Shown here one piece after another: positions 1-7,987 of a DNA stretch of 64,000 bases. The DNA lies in contig CAVOZW010000004.1 in the NCBI GenBank assembly GCA_963701385.1, forward strand, positions 62,001 to 126,000, read 5' to 3'. This DNA comes from B30-G6 sp963701385. GTDB taxonomy: Bacteria; Desulfobacterota; Desulfobacteria; Desulfobacterales; B30-G6. Below the pieces are notes generated by a model. That model saw only the letters and a list, made by a program, of their open reading frames with translations. It searched no databases and was not told the origin of the DNA. The translations under genes and the position numbers were made by a program. Position 1 is the first letter of the stretch, and each line of letters begins with the position of its first letter.

Positions 1-70
1 GGGAAGCGATGGCCGTGGTGAAACAAGCAGCACCGCCGTAGATGAATTGACGTCTGGATAGGTTGTTCAT
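1..70 (-). CDS. Tat-exported protein, N-terminus only (possible AmmeMemoRadiSam radical SAM enzyme)
   Basis: Only the first 23 codons lie in the window; the gene runs off the left edge. The peptide begins MNNLSRRQFIYGGAA, a twin-arginine export signal (SRRQF followed by a small and hydrophobic stretch), so the product should be folded in the cytoplasm, possibly with a cofactor, before export. It starts 24 bases after the stop of the spermidine-synthase-like gene on the same strand and probably belongs to that operon. Since the two upstream genes encode the MEMO and AMMECR1 parts of an AmmeMemoRadiSam set, the missing radical SAM partner is my best guess. No catalytic motif is visible here, so that assignment is inference from context. 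Confidence 0.5.
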   Translation of the reverse strand, partial: MNNLSRRQFIYGGAACFTTAIAS

Positions 71-94
71 GCTTAATTAATCGCTCGCAGGATG

Positions 95-2203
95 TTATTT
101 TTGGCGCCTGCTGGTGCCGATTAACATCAAACTAACCAATTTCAAGCCGATTAAGCCTCCTGCGGTCCAGCGTATCCCCGCATAGGGAATCAGGATGACA
201 CTGGTCAACAGGGTACCCCATGCGGCTCCCATCAGATCTGCCGAAAAGGAGCGGGTGGCCGCTGAGCTATCACTGCCCTTTAGATACAGTGCCACCGGAA
301 ATTGAAAACCACAGACCAGCGATACCGCAAAGCCGAACACAAGGTAAAAGGCCATCGGAAGGTGGTCGGCAACATTTGTGATGGCCAGTATAAACAGTAC
401 CAGGAAGGCAATCAGAAACACATCGGTCAGAGCCAGGACTCTCTTTCCCTGTCGGCACAGTCGCTTACCGAGCCAGGCACCGGGTAGTAGACCTGCCAAA
501 AAGACTGTGACAATAATTCCGATTTGCAGGTAAATATAGCCGAAATAAATTTGAAATGCAAAGATAACCAGTATTTCACTGCCCATGGTCATACTCCCGG
601 TCGAGAACAGAAGAAACTCCTCTCTGGAAACACGAAACAGGTATATGACGGTAAGAACGGCGATCACAAGAAAAAAATTCACCGGAGATGTTTGAAATTT
701 CGCAAACCACTGGGAGAACATCAAGCGCATCAAATATGGCGAATGATCGACATTGCGAGGGGTAGAAGGGTCCAAAAGCGTGTTCAAGCGCTGAATTCTC
801 TCGGGCGGCAGGTTGCCGTAAAAAAAACCGCTGATATATTCGGTGCTGATGTGCTTTTGTTTTAGAGCGGTCGGGATATCCGTGATCAGGCTGCTATCGC
901 TGCATAAAAAAAACACCTTTTGTCCGGGCAGTAACAACACATGTTTGAAATGTGTTCCGGCTGTGTTGTAAAGTGAGGACAACTTTTGTCGCTGGGGTTC
1001 CGCAAGATAGGTGTCAAAACCATCCATGGAAAAACTCAGCACACCACCTTCCACAAGGTGATTACTCGCCATGAAAAAAAAATCATCCGTGTAAAAGCGA
1101 TTAAGCTGAAATGTGTCGGGTTCGGGCAAATTGACCAGAATGACATCGTAGTTTTTTTTCGATTGAGACAAATAGGCCCGGCCATCCTCATGAATAATAT
1201 TTAAGCCCCTGATGTTCTTGATCAGGTCAAAGCGCAATTTGACGGCCGCAACCTCGGGATCCAGTTCCAGGTAATCGACGGATTGGATGGGGTATTTTTC
1301 CAGCTCTGCCATGACACCGCCTTCGGCCGAAATCAGGAGCACATGTTCCACAACATCCCGTTGGGACAAGGGATAATGAATCGTTTCTTCCGCAATGCTC
1401 AGGTTCTGATTGCTGAACGTCGGCATACCGCTCTCAAACAAGGTAAATTGCTCTCGGTCCTGATGGACGGCAATTCGGCCGTATGGGGTGTCGCGATAGA
1501 AGACCATCTTACCCTCGGCGGGTGCCAGAGACCATTTTTCAAGCCCGATACCGGCACCTAAAAACACGGCAACGCATACGACGGCAGCTATAACTCCGGG
1601 ATGGTTTCTGCGCGAGGGAGTAAAAAGCAAATAGCTCGACGCCAGTAACGGCAGGTATGCCAGACACAGGGCTGCCAACGGGTTGAACAGAAAAACCAGG
1701 CCGAAAGAGAACAGGATGCCACCGCAGACATCTCCGATGTTGTCGCTAATGTAGATGCGCGCAGCGGGGTAATCCACGGTGTCGGTCCGCAGCACAAAAA
1801 GGCTGTATGGCAGTACAAAACCAAGCAGCAGGCAATATGGGGCAATGGTCAGGAGGATGAAAAGCAAGGTGGGATAAAATCCCACCGAACTGCCTTGTAT
1901 AAAAATGATGTCACGAAGCTGGCGAATGGCCAGAATTTGCACAAGGGCCAGGGGGCCTAAAACCAGGGAAAGCCACGCCAGGATGTTGGCCGTGAGTTTG
2001 TGTGAATGGTTGACGGTGAAGCGGGCCATCAGGGTACCGACACCGCCCATCATCAGCCAGTTGAAAAGAATCAGGGCGATGACGATTTCATTGCCTTGGA
2101 ATTGTGATAAAATTTCCCGAATGGTGAGCAGTTGGGTAACCACGGACGAAATACCCGTGGCAATGACGACCCTAATGATGGCACGATCATTGATTTTCTT
2201 CAA
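95..2203 (-). CDS. Polytopic membrane protein with spermidine-synthase-like domain
   Basis: The 702-aa protein has three parts. Residues about 1-220 form roughly seven membrane segments, about 230-480 a spermidine-synthase-like Rossmann methyltransferase fold, and about 500-700 another set of membrane segments. In the soluble part I see a degenerate SAM-binding loop (LLISAEGG), an acidic ELDPEV strand end, DGRAYL, and a VNLPEPDT segment where true aminopropyltransferases usually carry a catalytic Asp. The Asn there argues against simple spermidine synthesis. The gene overlaps the end of the upstream MEMO-AMMECR1 gene by 17 bases and is followed after 24 bases by a Tat-signal gene, so the three are probably one operon. 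The substrate is unknown; the membrane-bound architecture suggests a reaction at the membrane face. Confidence 0.8.
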   Translation of the reverse strand: MKKINDRAIIRVVIATGISSVVTQLLTIREILSQFQGNEIVIALILFNWLMMGGVGTLMARFTVNHSHKLTANILAWLSLVLGPLALVQILAIRQLRDIIFIQGSSVGFYPTLLFILLTIAPYCLLLGFVLPYSLFVLRTDTVDYPAARIYISDNIGDVCGGILFSFGLVFLFNPLAALCLAYLPLLASSYLLFTPSRRNHPGVIAAVVCVAVFLGAGIGLEKWSLAPAEGKMVFYRDTPYGRIAVHQDREQFTLFESGMPTFSNQNLSIAEETIHYPLSQRDVVEHVLLISAEGGVMAELEKYPIQSVDYLELDPEVAAVKLRFDLIKNIRGLNIIHEDGRAYLSQSKKNYDVILVNLPEPDTFQLNRFYTDDFFFMASNHLVEGGVLSFSMDGFDTYLAEPQRQKLSSLYNTAGTHFKHVLLLPGQKVFFLCSDSSLITDIPTALKQKHISTEYISGFFYGNLPPERIQRLNTLLDPSTPRNVDHSPYLMRLMFSQWFAKFQTSPVNFFLVIAVLTVIYLFRVSREEFLLFSTGSMTMGSEILVIFAFQIYFGYIYLQIGIIVTVFLAGLLPGAWLGKRLCRQGKRVLALTDVFLIAFLVLFILAITNVADHLPMAFYLVFGFAVSLVCGFQFPVALYLKGSDSSAATRSFSADLMGAAWGTLLTSVILIPYAGIRWTAGGLIGLKLVSLMLIGTSRRQK

Positions 2204-3683
2204 AATATTGAACCTGATAGGTCAATACTTCCAATTCTGAATTTTCCCAGGCATCGGAAGGCAAACCGGCCTTCATGCACAGATGGGCAAGAAAATCCTC
2301 AGGTCTGGTCAACTGTTCCCATACCTGGGGTAAAAAGGTGGCGCTGGCATAGCCTTTTCGAATAATGACCCCGTCGACATGGACCCGAAGTTTTTTGATC
2401 AGATCTTTCCCATCCCGGAATACAAGTGGCTGAGGTTGCGTTAATATACTGACTTCGATTTCTGTCCGGCCCAGCTCATCTTTAGACAGCGGTGGAAAAC
2501 GGGGATCATGAAAAGCGGCGTTGATTGCATTGCGTTTGACACCTTGTACGACCGTTTCCGTGGGTGTCAGGTTGCCGATACACCCCCGTAATTGTCCGTT
2601 TAATTTAAGGGTGACAAAGGTTCCACAGTGCACCTTAAAGCGATCATCTTTCAAGGCCGGAAGCAGGTCTTCATAGGCGGGCCCGGAAGACTGTCCCCCC
2701 AGTTTGTCTAAAAGGGTTTTACGGGCCAGTTTTATCAGCACCTGGCCCTGCGTTTCACTGAATGACGCGCCGATGTTGGTTTTATTTTCCGTAGCTAGGT
2801 CTTCAAAAAAAGCCATGGCGGCATACCCCACAACCCGTGATCGATCCCCTGCCGTGTCACCGCTGTTGGAATAGTGCAGAAGCAACGACTGCCAGTGATG
2901 ACGCCGGGCTAATTCTGTTAAAATCAACAGCGGCATCTTTCCGCAGGCCCGGTTGTCGGTCTTGATCAGTCTATCCGGCTTCAGGTTTAATATTTCGTCG
3001 ATGGTTTGACGATCCCTTACAACCGCCTCATCATAGGGAAGAAAATGCGAAAGATCGGAACTGACCACCAGCAGGGTGTCCTTGTCGATAATTGCATCCA
3101 GGGCATTTGATAACGCCAGCGCGTCGCCCTGCCCCACCATGACCGGTACCAGTTGAAAATAATCGAGGGTGTGCTGCAAAAAAGGCAGGATCACTTCCAG
3201 TGAATGCTCTTTGTCCTGGGATACCGGCAACGATTGAAACAGGTCCGGCTGCAGGCGCAGTTTCGCGCTGTCTTGGTGAAGATTTATTTTTCCCAAGGGG
3301 GTTTCATATGCAGTAGCGTCGCAAATGGCTGCGTTATGAAATCCGATACGATGATCCGGCCCCAGCAGGATTACCTTGGAAAATAAGCCGGCCCGCAAAA
3401 CACGGGCCACGTGAGCCGCTGTCCATCCCGAGTAGATATAGCCGGCATGCGGCAGAACAACGGCCCTAAGGCGCTGGTTTTTAGGGATTTGGATGCGGGT
3501 TTTATTGGCTTTGCTGATGCGTTGAGCGATGTCCTGTGCTAACGCAGAAGGATCCGCTTCGTAAAAAAGGCCGGCCCATACCGATTTACGGACGGTTTCC
3601 GCAGGCGTCGCGTGAGGTGATAACAGGCCGAACAGAGCCAGAGCCAACGCGAAATTTACGATCGGATTGGACATAGCCTTCAT
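2187..3683 (-). CDS. Exported MEMO-AMMECR1 fusion protein (AmmeMemoRadiSam system B+A)
   Basis: The 498-aa product starts with a hydrophobic signal sequence (about residues 1-28, ending near HATPAET). Residues about 30-300 form a MEMO1-family domain (LPHAGYIYSGWTAAHV, LLGPDH, VSSDLSHFLPY, SNSGDTAG), related to LigB dioxygenases. Residues about 315-495 form an AMMECR1 domain with the hallmark LRGCIG and the conserved FHDPRFPPL and FLPQVWEQL segments. MEMO and AMMECR1 usually occur as separate cytosolic proteins beside a radical SAM enzyme. Here they are fused and apparently exported. The gene heads a leftward operon with a membrane spermidine-synthase-like protein and a Tat-signal protein. Biochemical role unknown; the family assignment is secure. 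A second ATG lies three codons downstream and could be the real start. Confidence 0.87.
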   Translation of the reverse strand: MKAMSNPIVNFALALALFGLLSPHATPAETVRKSVWAGLFYEADPSALAQDIAQRISKANKTRIQIPKNQRLRAVVLPHAGYIYSGWTAAHVARVLRAGLFSKVILLGPDHRIGFHNAAICDATAYETPLGKINLHQDSAKLRLQPDLFQSLPVSQDKEHSLEVILPFLQHTLDYFQLVPVMVGQGDALALSNALDAIIDKDTLLVVSSDLSHFLPYDEAVVRDRQTIDEILNLKPDRLIKTDNRACGKMPLLILTELARRHHWQSLLLHYSNSGDTAGDRSRVVGYAAMAFFEDLATENKTNIGASFSETQGQVLIKLARKTLLDKLGGQSSGPAYEDLLPALKDDRFKVHCGTFVTLKLNGQLRGCIGNLTPTETVVQGVKRNAINAAFHDPRFPPLSKDELGRTEIEVSILTQPQPLVFRDGKDLIKKLRVHVDGVIIRKGYASATFLPQVWEQLTRPEDFLAHLCMKAGLPSDAWENSELEVLTYQVQYFEENQ

Positions 3684-3926
3684 AGGACAGACCCACTATC
3701 TATTCGGAAAATAGAAGTAGTGCCCATCCACCAATGGACTTTTTCCGCGATATCGGCCTTGGACGCCTTGATCTCACGCAAAAATCTTCATTTCTGGACG
3801 GACATGAATTAATAAATACACGGGTCGCCAAGAACTGTCAAATACATTGAAGCAGGAGATTGGCCGGTGTATGGATATCGAATCACCCGCAAGCCCTCAC
3901 TGAGGCGGCAAAAGCGTCTCGCTTGC

Positions 3927-4964
3927 TTACTGAGCTTCGATCCCCTCTTCTAACATTGCCAAGACACGTGCTTTTTCCTGGGGGAACTGGTATCCCTCGT
4001 AGCTCTGGCTAAACAAAAGCCGACCGTTTCGATTGACCCAGCCATTACCGGCGTGATCGAAACAGACCTTGGAAGTGACATCCAGCGTTTCTAGCAGAAG
4101 TTTCAGTTCGATTAACACCTCCCTGGGATTCAGAAGGGTCAGCGTTCCCTTTTCATATTCTTCATGGATCGGTGTACCAGGCCAGGGTGAAAACGGCCGC
4201 GAACGAATATAATGCGGATTGATGCGGTTCAATACCAGGGCGGTGTTCCTGGCATGATTTTCCCAATCTTCCTTGCCCCCCAAACCGGGCATCCAGTATT
4301 CAGACAACTGGAAACCGGCCGCAATGGCCTTTCGGCCACCTGCGACATGATCATCCCCGGTGACGCCTTTTTTTATTTTTTTCAACAGCGCCTCGTCCCC
4401 GGTTTCCAGGCCCACATGCAGCCGGTCCAGACCGGCTTCCCGAATAGCGGTCAATTCCGCCTCAGATTTTCTCGATAGGGTCTTTGAACGGGCATAGGTG
4501 GTACAGCGTTCCAGGGAGGGGAAGGTGCTGCGAAGATAGGTCAGCACATCCACCAACTTGTCACTGGCCATCATCAGACTGTTGCCGTCCTGCAAAAAAG
4601 CGGTTTTCCCTCCGGATGACAACCAGTTCAGAACCATACCGAATCCCTGACTGGTGTTGAGTTCCGGTTCCTTTTCGATCATGGCAATGATCACGTCTCT
4701 GTTGATCTGGCCGTTGAACCCGAGCGCCAAGGAAAGTGATTTCATCTCTTTGATCAGTCCGGCGATGACATCAATATCCCCCTTAATCTCCTCAACGGTT
4801 CTCAGGGAGAATTTTTCGTGCTTGTACATGCCGCAAAATGTACAGTTGTTCCACGGGCAGTTGCGGGTAAAACGCAACAGCAGAGAGGCACTTCCCCCCT
4901 CGCTGGGTGGTCTGTACATGCCCACCTCAAAATCATATTTCCCAGCCGCCCTCTCAAGTAACAT
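3927..4964 (-). CDS. Radical SAM protein with CX4CX2C cluster motif
   Basis: A radical SAM enzyme of about 345 aa. The cluster motif is CPWNNCTFC, spacing CX4CX2C rather than the canonical CX3CX2C. It is followed by a typical TIM-barrel pattern including LDRLHVGLETGDEALL and a late RSRPFSPWPGTPI segment resembling the Elp3/HemN-like superfamily. I place the start at the ATG at 4964 because AGGAGAGG lies 8 bases before it. The frame is open further upstream to 5342, but that part runs over the neighbouring HMA gene in another frame and does not look like protein. An ATG at 5075 is an alternative and would add a Cys-rich CQRC segment. No substrate can be assigned. The gene stands alone, transcribed leftward behind the HMA gene. 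Confidence 0.8.
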   Translation of the reverse strand: MLLERAAGKYDFEVGMYRPPSEGGSASLLLRFTRNCPWNNCTFCGMYKHEKFSLRTVEEIKGDIDVIAGLIKEMKSLSLALGFNGQINRDVIIAMIEKEPELNTSQGFGMVLNWLSSGGKTAFLQDGNSLMMASDKLVDVLTYLRSTFPSLERCTTYARSKTLSRKSEAELTAIREAGLDRLHVGLETGDEALLKKIKKGVTGDDHVAGGRKAIAAGFQLSEYWMPGLGGKEDWENHARNTALVLNRINPHYIRSRPFSPWPGTPIHEEYEKGTLTLLNPREVLIELKLLLETLDVTSKVCFDHAGNGWVNRNGRLLFSQSYEGYQFPQEKARVLAMLEEGIEAQ

Positions 4965-5220
4965 GATGCTGTCCTCTCCTAATCGGGGTAACATGGTCAC
5001 ACATCGCTGACAACTCAATCTCCGTTGGGTCTGTTTTTTCAGTTTCGCTCTGGATTGCGAATCCAAATCTGACATGTCGAATGAGTGATGAACACTTTTA
5101 ACATAAGCATTAAAACACACAATGCAAAAAGCGCCCAAATGAAAGCATATCGAAGTGCTGGAGGTACTGGTTGACTTAGACCAAGGGGCGGGACTTTTTA
5201 CAACAATAATCCAATCGAAC

Positions 5221-5520
5221 CTATTCCATGGCAACCCCCCTGTAGGTGCCGGCATCTTTGAGAGCCCGCACCATCGTTTCCAGCGTAATTTCACCGGCAT
5301 CGTAATGCACGGTGTTGATCTCCTTTCCACCGCTGAATCCACTGCTAACCGAGTTCACGCCCGGCAGCCCTTCCAGGGCTGCTTTGCCTACCCCGTATCA
5401 GCCGACATAAAAGATGGCTTTTGACAGGGCCGGTTCGGCCGCATCGGTGGAACCGACCCACGCGGCACCGAACTCCATGACGGTCAGCACCAGCAAAGCG
5501 AAGATAGATATCCTTTTCAT
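5221..5520 (-). CDS. Periplasmic HMA-domain protein, probable selenoprotein with in-frame UGA (Sec41)
   Basis: Reading the frame from ATG 5520 gives a signal peptide (about residues 1-28, ending DAAEP), then KAIFYVG, a TGA at 5398-5400, and an open frame to TAG at 5221: 99 codons in all. Both sides of the TGA make one beta-alpha-beta-beta-alpha-beta heavy-metal-associated fold (YVG-U-YGVGKAAL, LPGVNSV, EINTVHYDAGEIT, MVRALKDAG). Counting from the conserved helix, the UGA sits at the second Cys of the usual CXXC metal motif, and Tyr replaces the first. A 7-bp hairpin follows the UGA (separate entry). A strong AGGAGG precedes the ATG, 10 bases after the MsrAB stop, so the two genes are co-transcribed. 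Selenocysteine fits better than a chance stop because homology-like sequence continues across it. Protein-level proof is lacking. Confidence 0.8.
5364..5400 (-). promoter_or_regulatory. SECIS-like hairpin following the in-frame UGA
   Basis: On the minus strand the UGA (5400-5398) is followed by 15 bases and then a perfect 7-bp stem, GCAGCCC / GGGCUGC (5382-5376 with 5370-5364), closing a 5-base loop UGGAA. The apical loop starts 22 bases after the UGA and has G at its second and third positions. As I recall the bacterial SECIS rules, the loop should lie roughly 16-37 bases from the UGA with a G in its first two positions, which this satisfies. The hairpin lies inside coding sequence, as bacterial SECIS elements do. 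Function as a SelB-binding site is inferred. Confidence 0.65.
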
Positions 5521-5530
5521 ATGACCTCCT

Positions 5531-6682
5531 CTATTCTTTGAAGCGTTCGAGATAGGCCCCATAGCCTTCCTTTTCCAGTTCTGCCACGGGGATAAAGCGC
5601 AGGGCTGCCGAATTGATGCAATAGCGCAAACCCGTCGGTTCGGGACCGTCATCAAACAGATGCCCCAGATGCGAGTCCGCATGTTTGCTGCGCACCTCGG
5701 TTCTGACCATGAAAAATTTACGATCGACCTCCTCTACGATATTCTCCGCTGCCAGGGGTCGCACAAAACTGGGCCAGCCGGTTTTCGACTCATACTTGTC
5801 CAGGGAACTGAAAAGGGGTTCACCTGAAATGATATCCACATAAATGCCCGCGTCATGGTTATTCCAGTAGGTGTTGTCGAAGGGCGGCTCGGTACCGTTC
5901 TTACGCGTCACCCGATACTGCAACGCTGTCAAGCGGCTCTGAATGGCTTCTTCATCGGGAATGGTGTACGTCATGGTCACCATGGCATTGGGTTTCATGT
6001 CCGTTAGTTCCATTGACGCCTTTTGCTTGTCTCCGTCAAAATGAAAACTTGCCTTGGCCCATGTTTCCTTTAAAAATGTATCCCTGCCGGAGCCTGAACG
6101 ATACCACTTGTAGCGCAAGGGGTTCTTTTTGTAATAGTTCTGGTGGTAGTCTTCGGCCGCATAAAACCTGCCCAGGGGCAAAATTTCCGTCACGATGGGT
6201 TCCTCGAACACCCCGGCTTCGGTCAGTTTTACCTTTGAGCTTTCCGCCAAACGGCGCTCTGTCTCGTTGGCGTAAAATATGGCACTGACGTACTGGCTTC
6301 CACGGTCCACGAACTGCCCGCCGGCATCGGTGGGATCCACATGGGTCCAGAATACTTCCAGCAGTTTAGCATAGGTCACTCTCTTTGGATCATACACCAC
6401 CTTCACAGCCTCAACGTGACGGGTGCTTCCCGAAGACACCTGCTTGTAGCTTGGGTTTTCCATGCTGCCGCCCGTATACCCGGATATGGCCTCTATGACG
6501 CCTTCGACCTTTTCAAAATCGGATTCCGTGCACCAGAAACAGCCGCCGGCAAAAACTGCCGCCGGCATGGAACCGGATTCACCCGCCATCTTATTTTGAA
6601 TGTCTTTGTCCATGCTGATGCTCGGGGTAGCAAGGGCAAAAACGCCTAGAACGAGAATTATTGCAGCGTTTAATGTTTTCAT
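5531..6682 (-). CDS. msrAB: Periplasmic peptide-methionine (S)/(R)-S-oxide reductase, MsrA-MsrB fusion
   Basis: A 383-aa bifunctional repair enzyme reducing both diastereomers of methionine sulfoxide. Residues 1-22 are a signal peptide, so it should act in the periplasm. The MsrA domain (about 40-200) has GGCFWCTE with catalytic Cys48 and an ordinary Cys, not Sec. The MsrB domain (about 245-375) has KTGWPSF, HADSHLGHLFDDGP and the catalytic RYCINSAALRF (Cys355). It lacks the paired CXXC zinc ligands of some MsrB proteins. AAGGAGG lies 7 bases before the ATG. The HMA selenoprotein gene follows after 10 bases, and a two-component system lies 175 bases upstream on the same strand, which suggests oxidative-damage control of the envelope. 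The periplasmic electron donor is not evident in the window. Confidence 0.93.
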   Translation of the reverse strand: MKTLNAAIILVLGVFALATPSISMDKDIQNKMAGESGSMPAAVFAGGCFWCTESDFEKVEGVIEAISGYTGGSMENPSYKQVSSGSTRHVEAVKVVYDPKRVTYAKLLEVFWTHVDPTDAGGQFVDRGSQYVSAIFYANETERRLAESSKVKLTEAGVFEEPIVTEILPLGRFYAAEDYHQNYYKKNPLRYKWYRSGSGRDTFLKETWAKASFHFDGDKQKASMELTDMKPNAMVTMTYTIPDEEAIQSRLTALQYRVTRKNGTEPPFDNTYWNNHDAGIYVDIISGEPLFSSLDKYESKTGWPSFVRPLAAENIVEEVDRKFFMVRTEVRSKHADSHLGHLFDDGPEPTGLRYCINSAALRFIPVAELEKEGYGAYLERFKE

Positions 6683-6857
6683 AATGTTTCCTCCTTATGA
6701 CGCCTACGTGAATCTTGCATGATATTTGATGCAGCATTCAGTTCATAACCTGTGTCGGACAATAGAGAATGTCAAGTCCGTCCTCCATCGCAAGTTCAGA
6801 TTCAAGATAATGCAGTGCTGTAAAGAAGAGGTAAAGGGCATGTAAAGATTAGGTAAA

Positions 6858-7937
6858 TTAGAACGAAGTGTTTACTGACGGCAGTTCAACACAAATTTGG
6901 AGGGTGTCCCCTTGGAGTTCTGCACTGACCGTACCCTTATGGGCCTCGATCAGCTCCTTGACGATGGCAAGGCCGATTCCGGCACCGCCATGCTGGCGGG
7001 AGCGGGATTTTTCACCGCGATAAAAGCGCTCGAAAAGATGGGGCAGGTCTTTTTCGGTCAGGCCTTCGGCCGGGTTTCTGTAACAGATCCGAATCGTCTC
7101 TGGGCCCGCTTCGATGCGAACCAGGACGTCCCCCTCTCGGGGGGTATAACGTGCGGCGTTGTCAGCCAGGTTGCGAAAAACACGTACCAGCCGGTTTCGG
7201 TCTGCCGACACAACCACAGGCTCGGACGGTATGTCCATGTGAACATGGATGCTTCTTTCACGGAAGGTTTTAGCATAGGCATGGCCTATTTCACGAAGCA
7301 TTTTGCCCACATCGACGCTTTCTATTGACAAGTTATCATGGGCGGCGTCTGCTTTTGCCAGTTGCAAGACATCCTCCACGAGTTGGACGATTCGCAAGGT
7401 TTCGTTCTGCAGCATGGAAAACGTTTTGGGGGACGGCGGCAGAACGCCGTCGTTCAGGGCTTCCAGGTATCCCCGAATATTCGTGAGCGGTGTTCTTAGC
7501 TCATGGGCCACATCGATCATCAGGCTGCGTCTCAGCTTTTCGATCTTCTCCAGACTCTGTGACATGCGGTTGAAGGCCTGGGCCAGCTGGCCGACTTCAT
7601 CCTCTGTAACGGCAGGCACCCTGAGAGCGAAGTTTCCAGCGGCAATCTCACGGGTAATGTCATTCATCTGCGTCAGGGGAGCCAGAACCCTGCGCATCAT
7701 CAGATAACTCAGAATGATGGACAGGATCACCGCTGCCAGGGATGCCCACAGCAAATATCGGTGGACGGCATCTACGAACATGGCATGGGCCGGCGCTGGA
7801 GAAATGTTGTATTTCTCCATGAGGGTCACAAAATATCCGGCCGCCAGGGTATCGATGGCGATCCAGACGAGAATCATGACAAAGCCGATCACCACCAGGT
7901 TGATGGCCAAAAGTTTGAGAATTAAAAATCGCTTCAC
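6858..7937 (-). CDS. Sensor histidine kinase (HAMP-HisKA-HATPase)
   Basis: A 359-aa membrane kinase. Transmembrane segments lie at about 8-32 and 62-82, enclosing only some 30 periplasmic residues, so the sensor part is very short. A HAMP linker follows (about 82-135), then HisKA with the phospho-acceptor His145 in DVAHELRTPLTN. The ATPase domain shows an N box (NRLVRVFRNLADNAARY) and G boxes (GGAGIGLAIVKELI). The response-regulator gene lies 50 bases upstream, so the two form a BaeSR/OmpR-class pair. With such a small external loop it may sense membrane or redox state rather than a soluble ligand. The MsrAB-HMA operon begins 175 bases downstream on the same strand and is a plausible target; that link is inference. 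Confidence 0.93.
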   Translation of the reverse strand: MKRFLILKLLAINLVVIGFVMILVWIAIDTLAAGYFVTLMEKYNISPAPAHAMFVDAVHRYLLWASLAAVILSIILSYLMMRRVLAPLTQMNDITREIAAGNFALRVPAVTEDEVGQLAQAFNRMSQSLEKIEKLRRSLMIDVAHELRTPLTNIRGYLEALNDGVLPPSPKTFSMLQNETLRIVQLVEDVLQLAKADAAHDNLSIESVDVGKMLREIGHAYAKTFRERSIHVHMDIPSEPVVVSADRNRLVRVFRNLADNAARYTPREGDVLVRIEAGPETIRICYRNPAEGLTEKDLPHLFERFYRGEKSRSRQHGGAGIGLAIVKELIEAHKGTVSAELQGDTLQICVELPSVNTSF

Positions 7938-7987
7938 CTTGCGCCTTTCGCAACCACCGTCACGTCAGAAAAGACTGCCGCGCGATT

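Noticed and set aside
4965..5342. N-terminal extension of the radical SAM frame to 5342
   Set aside because: It runs over the HMA gene in a different frame of the same strand, lacks a ribosome site at its start and has non-protein-like composition; ATG 4964 has a good ribosome site.
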